Shown here piece after piece: positions 15,964 to 24,156 of a stretch of 64,000 nt of DNA (its first letter is position 1; each line of letters starts with the position of its first letter). Position numbers and translations under genes: made by a program. The DNA lies in NCBI RefSeq assembly GCF_000420485.1, contig NZ_ATVA01000011.1:535855-599854 (forward strand). The letters run 5' to 3'. The stretch comes from Paucidesulfovibrio longus DSM 6739 (GTDB lineage: Bacteria; Desulfobacterota; Desulfovibrionia; Desulfovibrionales; Desulfovibrionaceae). Below the pieces are notes generated by a model. It saw only the letters and a program-made list of their open reading frames with translations, had not been told where the DNA came from and did not search any database.

Positions 15964-17643
15964 ATGCGCACTCTGTCAAGGCTTACCCGCCGGGCGACTC
16001 CGCTCGTCCTCCTGCTGGCGTTTTTGCTGGCCGCCTGTTCGGGTCAGGGAGGCGAACAGCCCCGGAACGACGGAGAACCGCCCGTGGTGGTCCGCCCCGA
16101 TCCCGGCAAGCCCGTGCCCGGTGGCCGCATCGTTCAGGCCCTGCTCGGCGACGCCAGCAACCTGATTCCGATGCTCGCATCGGACACGGCTTCCAGCGAG
16201 ATCACGGGCCAGATTTTCGTGGCTCCCCTGCGCTACAATAAAAATCTGGAGCTGGTGCCCTGGGCCGCCGAGTCCTATGAGATTCTCGACGGGGGCCGGC
16301 TCCTGCGCTTCAAGCTGCGCGAGGACATCCGCTGGACCGACGGCGTGCCGCTGACCGCCGAGGACGTCGAGTTCACCTACAAGCTGATGATCGATCCCAA
16401 GACGCCCACGCCGTATTCCGGCGACTACGACCGGGTCAAGGAATTCAAGGTCACGGGGCCGTACAGCTTCGAGGTCCGCTACGACGAGCCCTTTGCCCGC
16501 GCCCTGGTCACCTGGGCCCACGACATTCTCCCGAAGCACGCGCTCAAGGGCGAAGACCTGCTGAACACCAGGTACAGCCGCGAACCTCTCGGTGCCGGGC
16601 CGTACAGGCTCAAGGAGTGGATTCCCGGCCGCCGCATCGTGCTCACGGCCAACGAGGACTACTTTCTCGGCAGGCCCTACATCGACGAGATCGTCTACCG
16701 CATCATCCCGGACCAGGCCACCCAGTTTCTGGAACTCAAGGCGGGCAATCTGGACTTCATGGGGCTTTCGCCCATGGACTACGTCTATCAGACCAGCGGG
16801 CCGGACTGGACCGAGCGCTTCAACAAATATCGATACCTGAGCGCCGGGTACACCTACATGGCCTACAACCTGGAACATCCGATCTTTTCGGACCGCCGCG
16901 TGCGGCGCGCCCTGGCCCATGCCATCGACAAGCGGGAAATCGTCAAGGGCGTGCTCCTGGGGCTTGGGCAGCCCGCCGTGGGACCGTTTCAGCCCGGAAC
17001 CTGGGCCTACCGCGACGACATCGAGCCGTTCCGCTACGATCCGGAACTGGCGCGCAGGATGCTGGCCGAGGCGGGCTGGGAGGACCACGACGGGGACGGC
17101 GTTCTGGACAAGGACGGCCGCGCCTTTTCCTTCACCCTGCTGACCAACCAGGGCAACGCGCAGCGCCAGCGCGCCGCCACCATCATCCAGTACCGGCTGG
17201 CGCAGATCGGCATCAAGGTGGACATCCGCGCGGTGGAGTGGGCCACCTTTCTGCATGAATTCGTGGACAAGGGCCGTTTCGACGCGCTCATTCTGGCCTG
17301 GACCACTCCTGCCGAGCCCGATCCCTACTCCGTCTGGCATTCGGACAACGCCAAGGACGGAGGGCTGAATTTCGTCCGCTACCGCAATCCCGAGCTGGAC
17401 CGGCTCGTGGACGCGGCCCGGAGAACCCTTGACCGGGAGGCCCGTCGTAAGATGTACTGGCGCGTGCAGGAAATCCTGCATGAGGACCAGCCCTACTGTT
17501 TCCTGTACGTGCCCATGTCCCTGCCCATCGTGGCCGCGCGCGTGCAGGGCATCGCCCCCGCGCCGGCGGGCATCGGCTACAATTCCGACCGCTGGTGGAT
17601 ACCCGAACCCCTGCAGGGCTCGCAGCCCCGCTTGATCCAATAG
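15964..17643 (+). CDS. ABC transporter peptide-binding lipoprotein (OppA/DppA family)
   Basis: A 559-residue extracytoplasmic solute-binding protein of family 5. The lipoprotein signal ends in the lipobox LLAAC (Cys25 counted from the ATG at 15964, which has AAGGAAAAG before it). Typical family segments are LRFKLREDIRWTDGVPLTAEDVEFTYKLM, YNLEHPIFSDRRVRRALAHAIDKREI and PFRYDPELARRMLAEAGW. It should deliver peptides or related solutes to a permease that is not in this window. rel begins 13 bases after its stop, an uncommon pairing that suggests co-transcription. Confidence 0.9.
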   Translation: MRTLSRLTRRATPLVLLLAFLLAACSGQGGEQPRNDGEPPVVVRPDPGKPVPGGRIVQALLGDASNLIPMLASDTASSEITGQIFVAPLRYNKNLELVPWAAESYEILDGGRLLRFKLREDIRWTDGVPLTAEDVEFTYKLMIDPKTPTPYSGDYDRVKEFKVTGPYSFEVRYDEPFARALVTWAHDILPKHALKGEDLLNTRYSREPLGAGPYRLKEWIPGRRIVLTANEDYFLGRPYIDEIVYRIIPDQATQFLELKAGNLDFMGLSPMDYVYQTSGPDWTERFNKYRYLSAGYTYMAYNLEHPIFSDRRVRRALAHAIDKREIVKGVLLGLGQPAVGPFQPGTWAYRDDIEPFRYDPELARRMLAEAGWEDHDGDGVLDKDGRAFSFTLLTNQGNAQRQRAATIIQYRLAQIGIKVDIRAVEWATFLHEFVDKGRFDALILAWTTPAEPDPYSVWHSDNAKDGGLNFVRYRNPELDRLVDAARRTLDREARRKMYWRVQEILHEDQPYCFLYVPMSLPIVAARVQGIAPAPAGIGYNSDRWWIPEPLQGSQPRLIQ

Positions 17644-17656
17644 AAGACGAGCCCGC

Positions 17657-19822
17657 ATGATCCGCATCAACGAGATTACCGACAAGGTCGCTTCCTACAT
17701 CGACAAGCCCGATCTGGCCTTGATCCAGAAGGCGTACGTCTTTTCCGCCCAGGCCCACGAGGGCGTGGTGCGCCGTTCGGGCGAACCCTACATTTCCCAC
17801 CCCCTGTCCGTCGCCTACATCCTGGCCGAAATGCAGATGGACGAGCCTACCGTGGCGGCCGGACTGCTTCACGACACCGTGGAGGACACCGAGACTTCGC
17901 TGGACGAGATCGACGAGCTTTTCGGCGAGGAAGTGGCCGACATCGTCAACGGCGTGACCAAAATTTCAAAGATGGAATTCGAGTCCAAGGCCATGGCCCA
18001 GGGCGAGAACATCCGCAAGATGATCCTGGCCATGGCCGAGGACATCCGCGTGCTCATGGTCAAGCTGGCGGACCGGCTGCACAACATGCGCACGCTGCAA
18101 TACATGAAGTCCATGAAGCAGCGGCTCATCGCCCAGGAAACCAAGGAAATCTACGCTCCCCTGGCCAACAGGCTCGGCCTGCACCGGCTCAAGATCGAGC
18201 TGGAGGATCTCTGCCTCCAGTATCTGCACCCCGACATCTTCGAGCAGCTCAGCGAAGGGGTGCGCCAGCACCACACCTCCGGCCAGGAGTACATCGAGAA
18301 GGTCATCGACCTGGTCAGCGAGATGCTCCGCAAGAACAAGATCCGGGGCCGGGTCTTCGGCAGGACCAAGCATCTCAACTCGACCTACAACAAGATGCTC
18401 CAGCAGAAGCTGACCCTGGACGAAGTCTACGACCTCATCGCCTTTCGCGTGGTCGTGGATTCCATCAAGGACTGCTACGCCGTGCTCGGCCTGGTCCACT
18501 CCATCTGGAAACCCGTGCCGGGGCGCTTCAAGGACTATATCTCCACGCCCAAGGCGAACATGTACCAGTCCCTGCACACCACCGTGGTGGGGCCGGACGG
18601 CGAGCGCATCGAGATCCAGATCCGTACGGAAGAGATGCACCGCGTGGCCGAATACGGCGTGGCCGCGCACTGGCAATACAAGGAAGGCGTCAAGGGGCAG
18701 CGCAAGCGCGGCCCGTCCGAGCGCGACGCCGAGCGCTTCACCTGGCTGCGGCAGATCATGGACTGGCAGCGCGAGCTGTCCGACCCGCGCGAGTTCATGG
18801 CCTCGCTGCGTTTCGACCTCTTTCAGGACGAGGTCTACGTGTTCACTCCGGCGGGCGACATCAAGGAGCTTCCCGAAGGGGCCACTCCCGTGGACTTCGC
18901 CTACGCCATCCATACCGAGGTCGGCGACCATTGCACCGGCGGCAAGGTCAACGGCAGAATCGTGCCGCTCTCCACCCCCCTGAAGAACGGCGACCAGGTC
19001 GAGGTGCTCACGGACAAGAAGCGCATGCCCAGCCGGGACTGGCTCAAGTTCGTCAAGACCGCCAAGGCCCGCACGCGCATCAAGCACTACATCCGTACGG
19101 AGGAGCGCGCCCGGAGCATTGCCCTGGCCAAGGAACTGCTGGAAAAGGAAGGCCGCAAGCACGGCATCAACGTGGTCAAGGCCATGAAGGACGGCTGGTT
19201 CGCCAAGCTGGCCGACGCCATGTCCGTGCCGTCCACGGACGAACTGCTTTCCCAGATCGGCTACGCGCACATCACGCCGAACAAGGCGCTCAAGCGGCTC
19301 TACGCGCTCATGGAAGGCAAGCCGGAGGCCAAGGAGCTGCCGGAAGCCCCGGAAGAGGCGGGCGGCCGCAAGCCCAAGTCCAAGAGCGAGGGCATCAAGA
19401 TCAGCGGCGTGGACAACGTGCTGGTGCGCTTCGCCTCCTGCTGCAACCCGCTGCCCGGCGAGCCCATCATCGGCTACATCACGCGCGGCCGCGGCGTCAC
19501 CGTGCATCGCAACGACTGTCCGCATCTGAAGAACTTCGAGCCGGAACGCCTGCTCACGGTGACCTGGGAGGGCCAGGAGGATCATCCCTATCCCGCGCGC
19601 ATCCGCATCCGCTGCACCAACCAGAAGGGCATGCTCGCGCGGATCACCAAGATCTTCTTCGACGAGGACATCAATATCGATTCCGGAACGTTCGAGTCCA
19701 ACGTGGACGGCAACTCCGTACTGGAGATGACCGTGGAGGTCCGCAGCCTGGACCAGCTCTACGGAGCGCTGTCCAAGGTCAAGTCGGCAGGATCGGTCAA
19801 GGAGGCGCTGCGCATTTCCTGA
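17657..19822 (+). CDS. rel: Bifunctional (p)ppGpp synthetase/hydrolase Rel
   Basis: Makes and degrades the stringent-response alarmone (p)ppGpp. At 721 residues it has the full long-RSH order. The HD hydrolase domain (about 25-175) includes the His in SHPL and the catalytic HDTVED at 72-77. The synthetase domain (about 235-350) has RVFGRTKHLNSTYNKM and HTTVVGPDGERIEIQIRT. A TGS domain (about 385-445) holds VFTPAGDIKELPEGATPVDFAY, then a zinc-finger/helical linker with SCCNPLPGEPI, and a C-terminal ACT domain (about 645-721). The hydrolase HDxxED is intact, so both activities are expected. It is probably co-transcribed with the peptide-binding gene. Confidence 0.95.
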   Translation: MIRINEITDKVASYIDKPDLALIQKAYVFSAQAHEGVVRRSGEPYISHPLSVAYILAEMQMDEPTVAAGLLHDTVEDTETSLDEIDELFGEEVADIVNGVTKISKMEFESKAMAQGENIRKMILAMAEDIRVLMVKLADRLHNMRTLQYMKSMKQRLIAQETKEIYAPLANRLGLHRLKIELEDLCLQYLHPDIFEQLSEGVRQHHTSGQEYIEKVIDLVSEMLRKNKIRGRVFGRTKHLNSTYNKMLQQKLTLDEVYDLIAFRVVVDSIKDCYAVLGLVHSIWKPVPGRFKDYISTPKANMYQSLHTTVVGPDGERIEIQIRTEEMHRVAEYGVAAHWQYKEGVKGQRKRGPSERDAERFTWLRQIMDWQRELSDPREFMASLRFDLFQDEVYVFTPAGDIKELPEGATPVDFAYAIHTEVGDHCTGGKVNGRIVPLSTPLKNGDQVEVLTDKKRMPSRDWLKFVKTAKARTRIKHYIRTEERARSIALAKELLEKEGRKHGINVVKAMKDGWFAKLADAMSVPSTDELLSQIGYAHITPNKALKRLYALMEGKPEAKELPEAPEEAGGRKPKSKSEGIKISGVDNVLVRFASCCNPLPGEPIIGYITRGRGVTVHRNDCPHLKNFEPERLLTVTWEGQEDHPYPARIRIRCTNQKGMLARITKIFFDEDINIDSGTFESNVDGNSVLEMTVEVRSLDQLYGALSKVKSAGSVKEALRIS

Positions 19823-19885
19823 TGCGCGCCGCGCCGAAAGGGCATGAGGGGCGAAGCCCCCAAATTCATGGTCAGGCGGAAGAGC

Positions 19886-19925
19886 AGGCCGGAGGTCGCA
19901 GCTGGGCGGCTTTCCGGCCTGTTTT
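19886..19925 (+). terminator. Possible terminator after rel
   Basis: Stem AGGCCGGA / TCCGGCCT (19886-19893, 19913-19920) with a 19-nt loop, then GTTTT. The loop is long and the T run short. Confidence 0.45.
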
Positions 19926-19945
19926 CGTGGGTGGCGCGGGCAGGG

Positions 19946-20743
19946 TCAGCGGGCGTCGGGAGCTTCGGGCGCGACCTCGATGAGCAGCACGTGTCCGTCC
20001 GTGCCCGGCCACTTGGCCTGCTGGGCGAGGAAGCGCGCTATGCCTCCGGGCGCGGCAAGGTCCATGCGCTGCACGCCGCCCTTGCGGAGCGCCTGTTCGA
20101 ACCAGGCGCGGCCTTCGGCGTCCGCCAGCAGCAGGCCGACGTGGTGGTGCAGGAGCCTGCCCTTGCGCAGGCGGCTGAAGCTGAGCAGGCAGGGGCGGTC
20201 CGGCCGCAGCTGGGCCAGGATTTTTACCCAGGCGGCCGCGTCGTCCAGGGGGAACCCGCGCAGATTCCTGCCGTTGGCGTCTTCCGGCAGGTCCATGCGC
20301 CCTTCGGGCAGAAGCACCTTCCGTTCAAGCCCTTCGCTGACGTTGAGCACGAGATCGAACCCGAAATCCCAGTCCTCGCCTCCGGGCGCCCCCGGGCCGC
20401 TGTCGTGGTTGCGGTCGCGCAGCATGGCGGCCAGAGGCAGAGGCCGTTGCAGCGCCTTGCGCGCCGCCGCGACAACGAGTCCGCTGCAATTCAGGCCCGG
20501 CGAGTCCAGGACGATTTTTGGCCGGGCGAAATACGTCCAGCGCCCCTGTTCGTCCAGCGCGCCGTCGGTTCGGTAGGGCAGGCCGAGAAACGCGGCGGCC
20601 GCATCCGCGGGGGAGACTTCGTCCGCGGTGCCATTCCGGGCGGCTTGCGCCTGGGCCTGAACCGGGGACGCGGGCAGAACGGAAAGAGCCGCAGCGCAGA
20701 TGCAGACCGCGCACAGCAAAAGGCTGGGGGGCGCATGTCTCAT
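19946..20743 (-). CDS. Secreted NlpC/P60-like cysteine-peptidase-type protein
   Basis: A 265-residue exported protein. The ATG at 20743 overlaps the stop of the gene before it and gives a signal peptide, MRHAPPSLLLCAVCICAAALSVLP, with a likely cleavage near VQAQA. The pattern of a short helix (AAAAFLGLPYRTDGALDE), then GLNCSGLVVAAARKAL with a candidate nucleophile Cys, and later LLHHHVGLLLADAEG with a candidate His, follows the NlpC/P60 papain-like fold. Members usually cut peptidoglycan peptides. The match is distant, so activity is inference. It is coupled to a small lipoprotein gene. Confidence 0.6.
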   Translation of the reverse strand: MRHAPPSLLLCAVCICAAALSVLPASPVQAQAQAARNGTADEVSPADAAAAFLGLPYRTDGALDEQGRWTYFARPKIVLDSPGLNCSGLVVAAARKALQRPLPLAAMLRDRNHDSGPGAPGGEDWDFGFDLVLNVSEGLERKVLLPEGRMDLPEDANGRNLRGFPLDDAAAWVKILAQLRPDRPCLLSFSRLRKGRLLHHHVGLLLADAEGRAWFEQALRKGGVQRMDLAAPGGIARFLAQQAKWPGTDGHVLLIEVAPEAPDAR

Positions 20744-21099
20744 GGGTGGATGTTCAGCTTGATGGTGGTGATGGGTTGCGGATTGGTCTGGCGGTAAAAG
20801 CCCCAGACCTCGACGGTGCAGGGACCGGGCCGCAGCGCCCGGAACACGGCGGTCCGTCCCCTTGCGTCCTCCGGCTCGAAACGTCCGGCGTCCCTCGGCG
20901 TCACCAGCCAATATTCGTCGTGGATGCCGTCCAGCTCCTCCGGAACCTTCAGGGAAAGCCGCACGGTCTGCCCCGCAGCCAGGAAAGGGCCGTGGGCGGG
21001 GACGATCTCGCCGCGCAGGACCGTATGGTCGCAGGATCCGGCGAAGGTTGCCAGAAACAGGGCGATCGCGCCGAGGAAGGGGCGGTAGCTTCGCAGCAT
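20740..21099 (-). CDS. Small lipoprotein, possibly Ig-like
   Basis: A 119-residue predicted lipoprotein. The ATG at 21099 follows AGGAG by 7 bases and gives the signal MLRSYRPFLGAIALFLATFAGSC with lipobox FAGSC. The mature part alternates polar and hydrophobic residues (GQTVRLSLKVPEELDG, GPCTVEVWGFYR), which suggests a beta-sandwich of the kind found in bacterial Ig-like or chagasin-like proteins. The chagasin loop signatures are not visible. Its stop overlaps the start of the NlpC/P60-like gene (ATGA), so the two are made together and may act together in the envelope. Confidence 0.6.
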   Translation of the reverse strand: MLRSYRPFLGAIALFLATFAGSCDHTVLRGEIVPAHGPFLAAGQTVRLSLKVPEELDGIHDEYWLVTPRDAGRFEPEDARGRTAVFRALRPGPCTVEVWGFYRQTNPQPITTIKLNIHP

Positions 21100-21172
21100 G
21101 CATTGTCTCCTGGGTCTTGATGCTACCACGAACCCAGGCGGGCCGCCATCCCGAGGGGGGCGTAATTTGAGT

Positions 21173-21200
21173 TTGAATTTTTGCGGCAGTGGGGTATATT
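21173..21200 (+). promoter_or_regulatory. Promoter of the ferredoxin gene
   Basis: TTGAAT (21173-21178), 16-bp spacer, TATATT (21195-21200), in an AT-rich patch, 58 bp before the ferredoxin ATG. Confidence 0.6.
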
Positions 21201-21258
21201 GAAAACGATGATCCCTGAAAGCAACGCGCCAAGGCGTATCGCAAGCAAGGAGGAATGA

Positions 21259-21441
<183 letters not shown>

Positions 21442-21494
21442 ACCGGCGGAAGCCCGGAGCGACGTTCGGCTGGTGCCGCCGGAAAGGAGGAATC

Positions 21495-21641
21495 ATGAGA
21501 GAAAGACGATCGGGACTGGAGAGGCGTTCCCGCAGCGGGAGACGGTCCGGAAAGGATCGCCGCACCTGCATGAGGACCAATCCGGACCGCCGGGAGCGGG
21601 AAGACCGCCGGGCCGGCGAGGATCGCCGCATGACCTATTGA
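21495..21641 (+). CDS. Arginine-rich 48-residue microprotein
   Basis: A short frame of 48 residues, preceded by a near-ideal AAAGGAGG ribosome site ending 4 bases before the ATG at 21495. The product is very basic and repetitive, with recurring DRR/ERR units (MRERRSGLERRS, DRREREDRR, EDRRMTY). No family is recognised. It lies between the ferredoxin and hydrolase genes, 53 bases after the ferredoxin stop, so it may share the ferredoxin transcript. The ribosome site is the main reason to accept it. It could bind nucleic acid, but this is a guess from charge alone. Confidence 0.5.
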   Translation: MRERRSGLERRSRSGRRSGKDRRTCMRTNPDRREREDRRAGEDRRMTY

Positions 21642-21735
21642 CGGCGACAAAAGCGCGAACACAATCGAGGCGTACGCAAGTGCGCCTTTTTTCTTGCTGC
21701 CGCCAAGCTGAGCCCAAGACGCAAGGAGACCGTTC

Positions 21736-22602
21736 ATGATTCGTAACGTCGCGGCCCTTCTGATTCTTCTTTTGCTGCTTCCCGCTGCGGGGTGGGCTCT
21801 CTCCCCTCGCAGCGACGGCGTCGCGGACCTGGAGGGGACTCGGCTGGCCTACCGGATTTACGGCCAGGGCAAGCCCCTGCTGTTGATCACCGGCTACGGG
21901 GCGAGCATGGAAACCTGGCCGGAACTCTTGCTGAAGGCGCTGGCCAGGGAGCGGCGGGTCGTTCTCTTCGACAATCGGGGCATCGCCCGTTCCACGGCGG
22001 ACGATTCGCCCCTCAGCATCGCGCTTATGGCCGAGGACGCCGCCAGCCTGCTGCGCGCTCTGGACGTGGAGTCCGCCGAAGTCCTGGGCTGGTCCATGGG
22101 CGGCAGCATCGCCCAGGAACTGGCCCTGGCCCATCCGCAGATGGTCGAAAAACTGGTGCTCTATGCCACGGATTTCGAGAATGCCGGCGTCCTGGCCGCT
22201 CTGGCGCGCATCGAGGCCCGGAGAAAGGCTCCGGGAGCCCGGCCCGCCGACCATCTTTTCCCTGCGGCCTGGATGGACGCCCATCCGGACTATCTTTCGG
22301 TTTTCCCCGCCGTGACCGTCCCCCCGGATCCGGCGGCGGTGGCCCGCCAGAAGCAGGCCCTGGTCCGATGGCCGGGAACCCTGGCGCGGCTTGGGGAGAT
22401 TCGCTCGCCCGTGCTTTTCGTGGTGGGGGAAGAGGATGAAGTGACGCCTGCGGACCGCAGCCGCATGGCTGTATCGCGCATGGGCGGCCCCGCGTGGCTG
22501 GCGGTGTTCGAAAACGCGGGGCATGGCCTGATGTTTCAGGCCCCGGAAGATTTCGCCCGGCTGGTGCTGGATTTTCTCGACCTGCGGCAAAGGGTGGAGT
22601 GA
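21736..22602 (+). CDS. Exported alpha/beta hydrolase
   Basis: A 288-residue alpha/beta hydrolase with an N-terminal signal sequence (MIRNVAALLILLLLLPAAGWA). The nucleophile elbow is GWSMGGS near residues 120-126, the oxyanion region is ITGYGASMETW, the acid is likely in GEEDEVTP, and the His in NAGHGLMF near the end. AAGGAG precedes the ATG at 21736. Substrate unknown; the periplasm is the predicted site of action. Confidence 0.82.
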   Translation: MIRNVAALLILLLLLPAAGWALSPRSDGVADLEGTRLAYRIYGQGKPLLLITGYGASMETWPELLLKALARERRVVLFDNRGIARSTADDSPLSIALMAEDAASLLRALDVESAEVLGWSMGGSIAQELALAHPQMVEKLVLYATDFENAGVLAALARIEARRKAPGARPADHLFPAAWMDAHPDYLSVFPAVTVPPDPAAVARQKQALVRWPGTLARLGEIRSPVLFVVGEEDEVTPADRSRMAVSRMGGPAWLAVFENAGHGLMFQAPEDFARLVLDFLDLRQRVE

Positions 22603-22681
22603 GCCTCCTTGCGGAGGCTTGGGAACGATACCCTTGCCATGCCTTGCAAGGAAGCTTTCTTCTTCCTTCGCCGGGGCAATG

Positions 22682-22716
22682 AAAAAGGGCTTGCGAATCG
22701 CTTCGCAAGCCCTTTG
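22682..22716 (-). terminator. Intrinsic terminator of the tRNA-Pro gene
   Basis: Read on the minus strand: AAAGGGCTTGCGAA, short loop, TTCGCAAGCCCTTT followed by T residues, a few bases past the tRNA 3' end. Confidence 0.8.
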
Positions 22717-22722
22717 ACATTC

Positions 22723-22799
22723 TGGTCGGGATGGCGCGATTTGAACGCGCGATCTCTGCGTCCCGAACGCAGCGCTCTACCAGGCTGAGCCACATCCCG
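22723..22799 (-). tRNA. tRNA-Pro (anticodon CGG)
   Basis: A 77-nt cloverleaf on the minus strand including an encoded CCA. Acceptor stem CGGGATG / CATCCCG, D arm with GGCTCAGCCTGGTAGAGC, anticodon stem CTGCG / CGCAG around the loop TTCGGGA (anticodon CGG), and a T arm with GTTCAAATC. Confidence 0.95.
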
Positions 22800-22812
22800 T
22801 GTGAAGAACAGC

Positions 22813-22841
22813 CTTCTAGCCAAACCGTGGGGAAAAGGCAA
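22813..22841 (-). promoter_or_regulatory. Promoter of tRNA-Pro
   Basis: On the minus strand TTGCCT, exactly 17 bp, TAGAAG, placed 14 bp before the mature tRNA 5' end. Confidence 0.6.
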
Positions 22842-22961
22842 GCGCGAATCGCGGAAAATATGGAATTGTCCGGGACGGATTCGCTATTGTCCCGAAATAA
22901 GCAGGAAAAAAACATTTCGCCGGAGCGGTCGGAAAAGATGACGAGGAAGCATTTTGATTTC

Positions 22962-22991
22962 TTGCCGAAATCAAATAAGGTGGGGTATCAT
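22962..22991 (+). promoter_or_regulatory. Putative promoter of the chemotaxis operon
   Basis: TTGCCG (22962-22967), 18-bp spacer, TATCAT (22986-22991), 72 bp before the cheB start. Confidence 0.45.
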
Positions 22992-23063
22992 GCGACCATG
23001 CAGGGGATTCGGCATTTTGGCCGCATGAACGCAACGCAATGATTACGAACTGAGGAGCGAGAG

Positions 23064-24119
23064 TTGATCAAGGTTCTCGTGGTTGACGACTCCGCCTTTA
23101 TGCGCAAGGCCATCAGCACCATGCTGGAAAAAGACTCGGAAATCCGGGTTGTTGGCACAGCGCGCGATGGCGAGGAGGGGCTTGAGCAGGTTCGCAGGCT
23201 CGAACCCGACGTGATTACCATGGACATTGAGATGCCGCGCATGGACGGGCTCACCGCCCTGCGGCACATCATGATGGAGATGCCGCGTCCGGTGCTGATG
23301 GTCAGCTCGCTGACCACCGAGGGGGCGCAGGACACCCTCAAGGCCATGGAACTCGGTGCGGTGGACTATATTCCGAAGCAGCTTTCCAAGGTCTCCCTGG
23401 ACATCATCAAGATCGAGGACGATCTGATCGCCAAGGTCAAGAGCGTGGCGCGGCGCAAGGTCTTCCGGCCCGCGGCGAGGCCCAGGACCGCTCCGGCCCC
23501 GCGCCCGGCGGCCGCGCCCCTGGCTGCGGGCTCGCGTCTTGCGGTCCGGCGCGACGTGGTCGCCATCGGGGTCTCCACGGGCGGACCTCCGGCCGTTCAA
23601 TCCATCCTCACCGCGCTTCCAGCGGACTTTCCTGCGGGGATTCTCATCGCGCAGCACATGCCCAAGGCGTTTACGGGCCCCTTTGCCCAGCGTCTGGACG
23701 GCGTTTGCAAGATCCGCGTGAAGGAAGCCGAGGACGGAGAAGTGTTCAGCCCCGGAACCGCCTACGTGGCGCCCGGCGGCAGACACATGATCCTGGAGCA
23801 GCGCATCTCGCGCATCGACGTGCGCATCGTGGACGAGCCAGCCGACGCGCTCTACAAGCCGTCGGCCAACGTGCTCATGAACTCCGTTGCCAAGGCGGTC
23901 GGACGTCGCGGACTGGGCATCATCCTCACGGGCATGGGCAACGACGGCAAGGAGGGAATTGCCGAGCTCAAGACCAAGGGGGGCCGGGCTCTGGCCCAGA
24001 GCGACGAGACCTGCGTGGTCTACGGAATGCCCAAGGCCATCGTGGACGCGGGGCTATCGGACGAGATCATCGACCTCGACGACATGCCGCGGGCAATCAT
24101 GGAGAATATTTACAGATAG
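23064..24119 (+). CDS. cheB: Chemotaxis protein-glutamate methylesterase CheB
   Basis: Removes methyl groups from chemoreceptors when phosphorylated by CheA. At 351 residues it has an N-terminal receiver domain with phospho-acceptor D54 (ITMDIEMPRMDG), an Ala/Pro-rich linker (about 135-157), and a methylesterase domain with the triad S171 (GVSTGG), H198 (AQHMP) and D294 (GMGNDG). The start is TTG at 23064 with GAGGAG upstream; no ATG in frame is closer to the normal N-terminus MIKVLVVDDS. First gene of the cluster. Confidence 0.94.
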   Translation: MIKVLVVDDSAFMRKAISTMLEKDSEIRVVGTARDGEEGLEQVRRLEPDVITMDIEMPRMDGLTALRHIMMEMPRPVLMVSSLTTEGAQDTLKAMELGAVDYIPKQLSKVSLDIIKIEDDLIAKVKSVARRKVFRPAARPRTAPAPRPAAAPLAAGSRLAVRRDVVAIGVSTGGPPAVQSILTALPADFPAGILIAQHMPKAFTGPFAQRLDGVCKIRVKEAEDGEVFSPGTAYVAPGGRHMILEQRISRIDVRIVDEPADALYKPSANVLMNSVAKAVGRRGLGIILTGMGNDGKEGIAELKTKGGRALAQSDETCVVYGMPKAIVDAGLSDEIIDLDDMPRAIMENIYR

Positions 24120-24156
24120 GCGCGGAGGCGGCGCTCGACGAGGGGGGCGACGATTG

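Noticed and set aside
22603..22621. Inverted repeat AGCCTCC / GGAGGCT after the hydrolase gene as a terminator
   Set aside because: No T run follows; it may be part of a Rho-dependent end but cannot be called.
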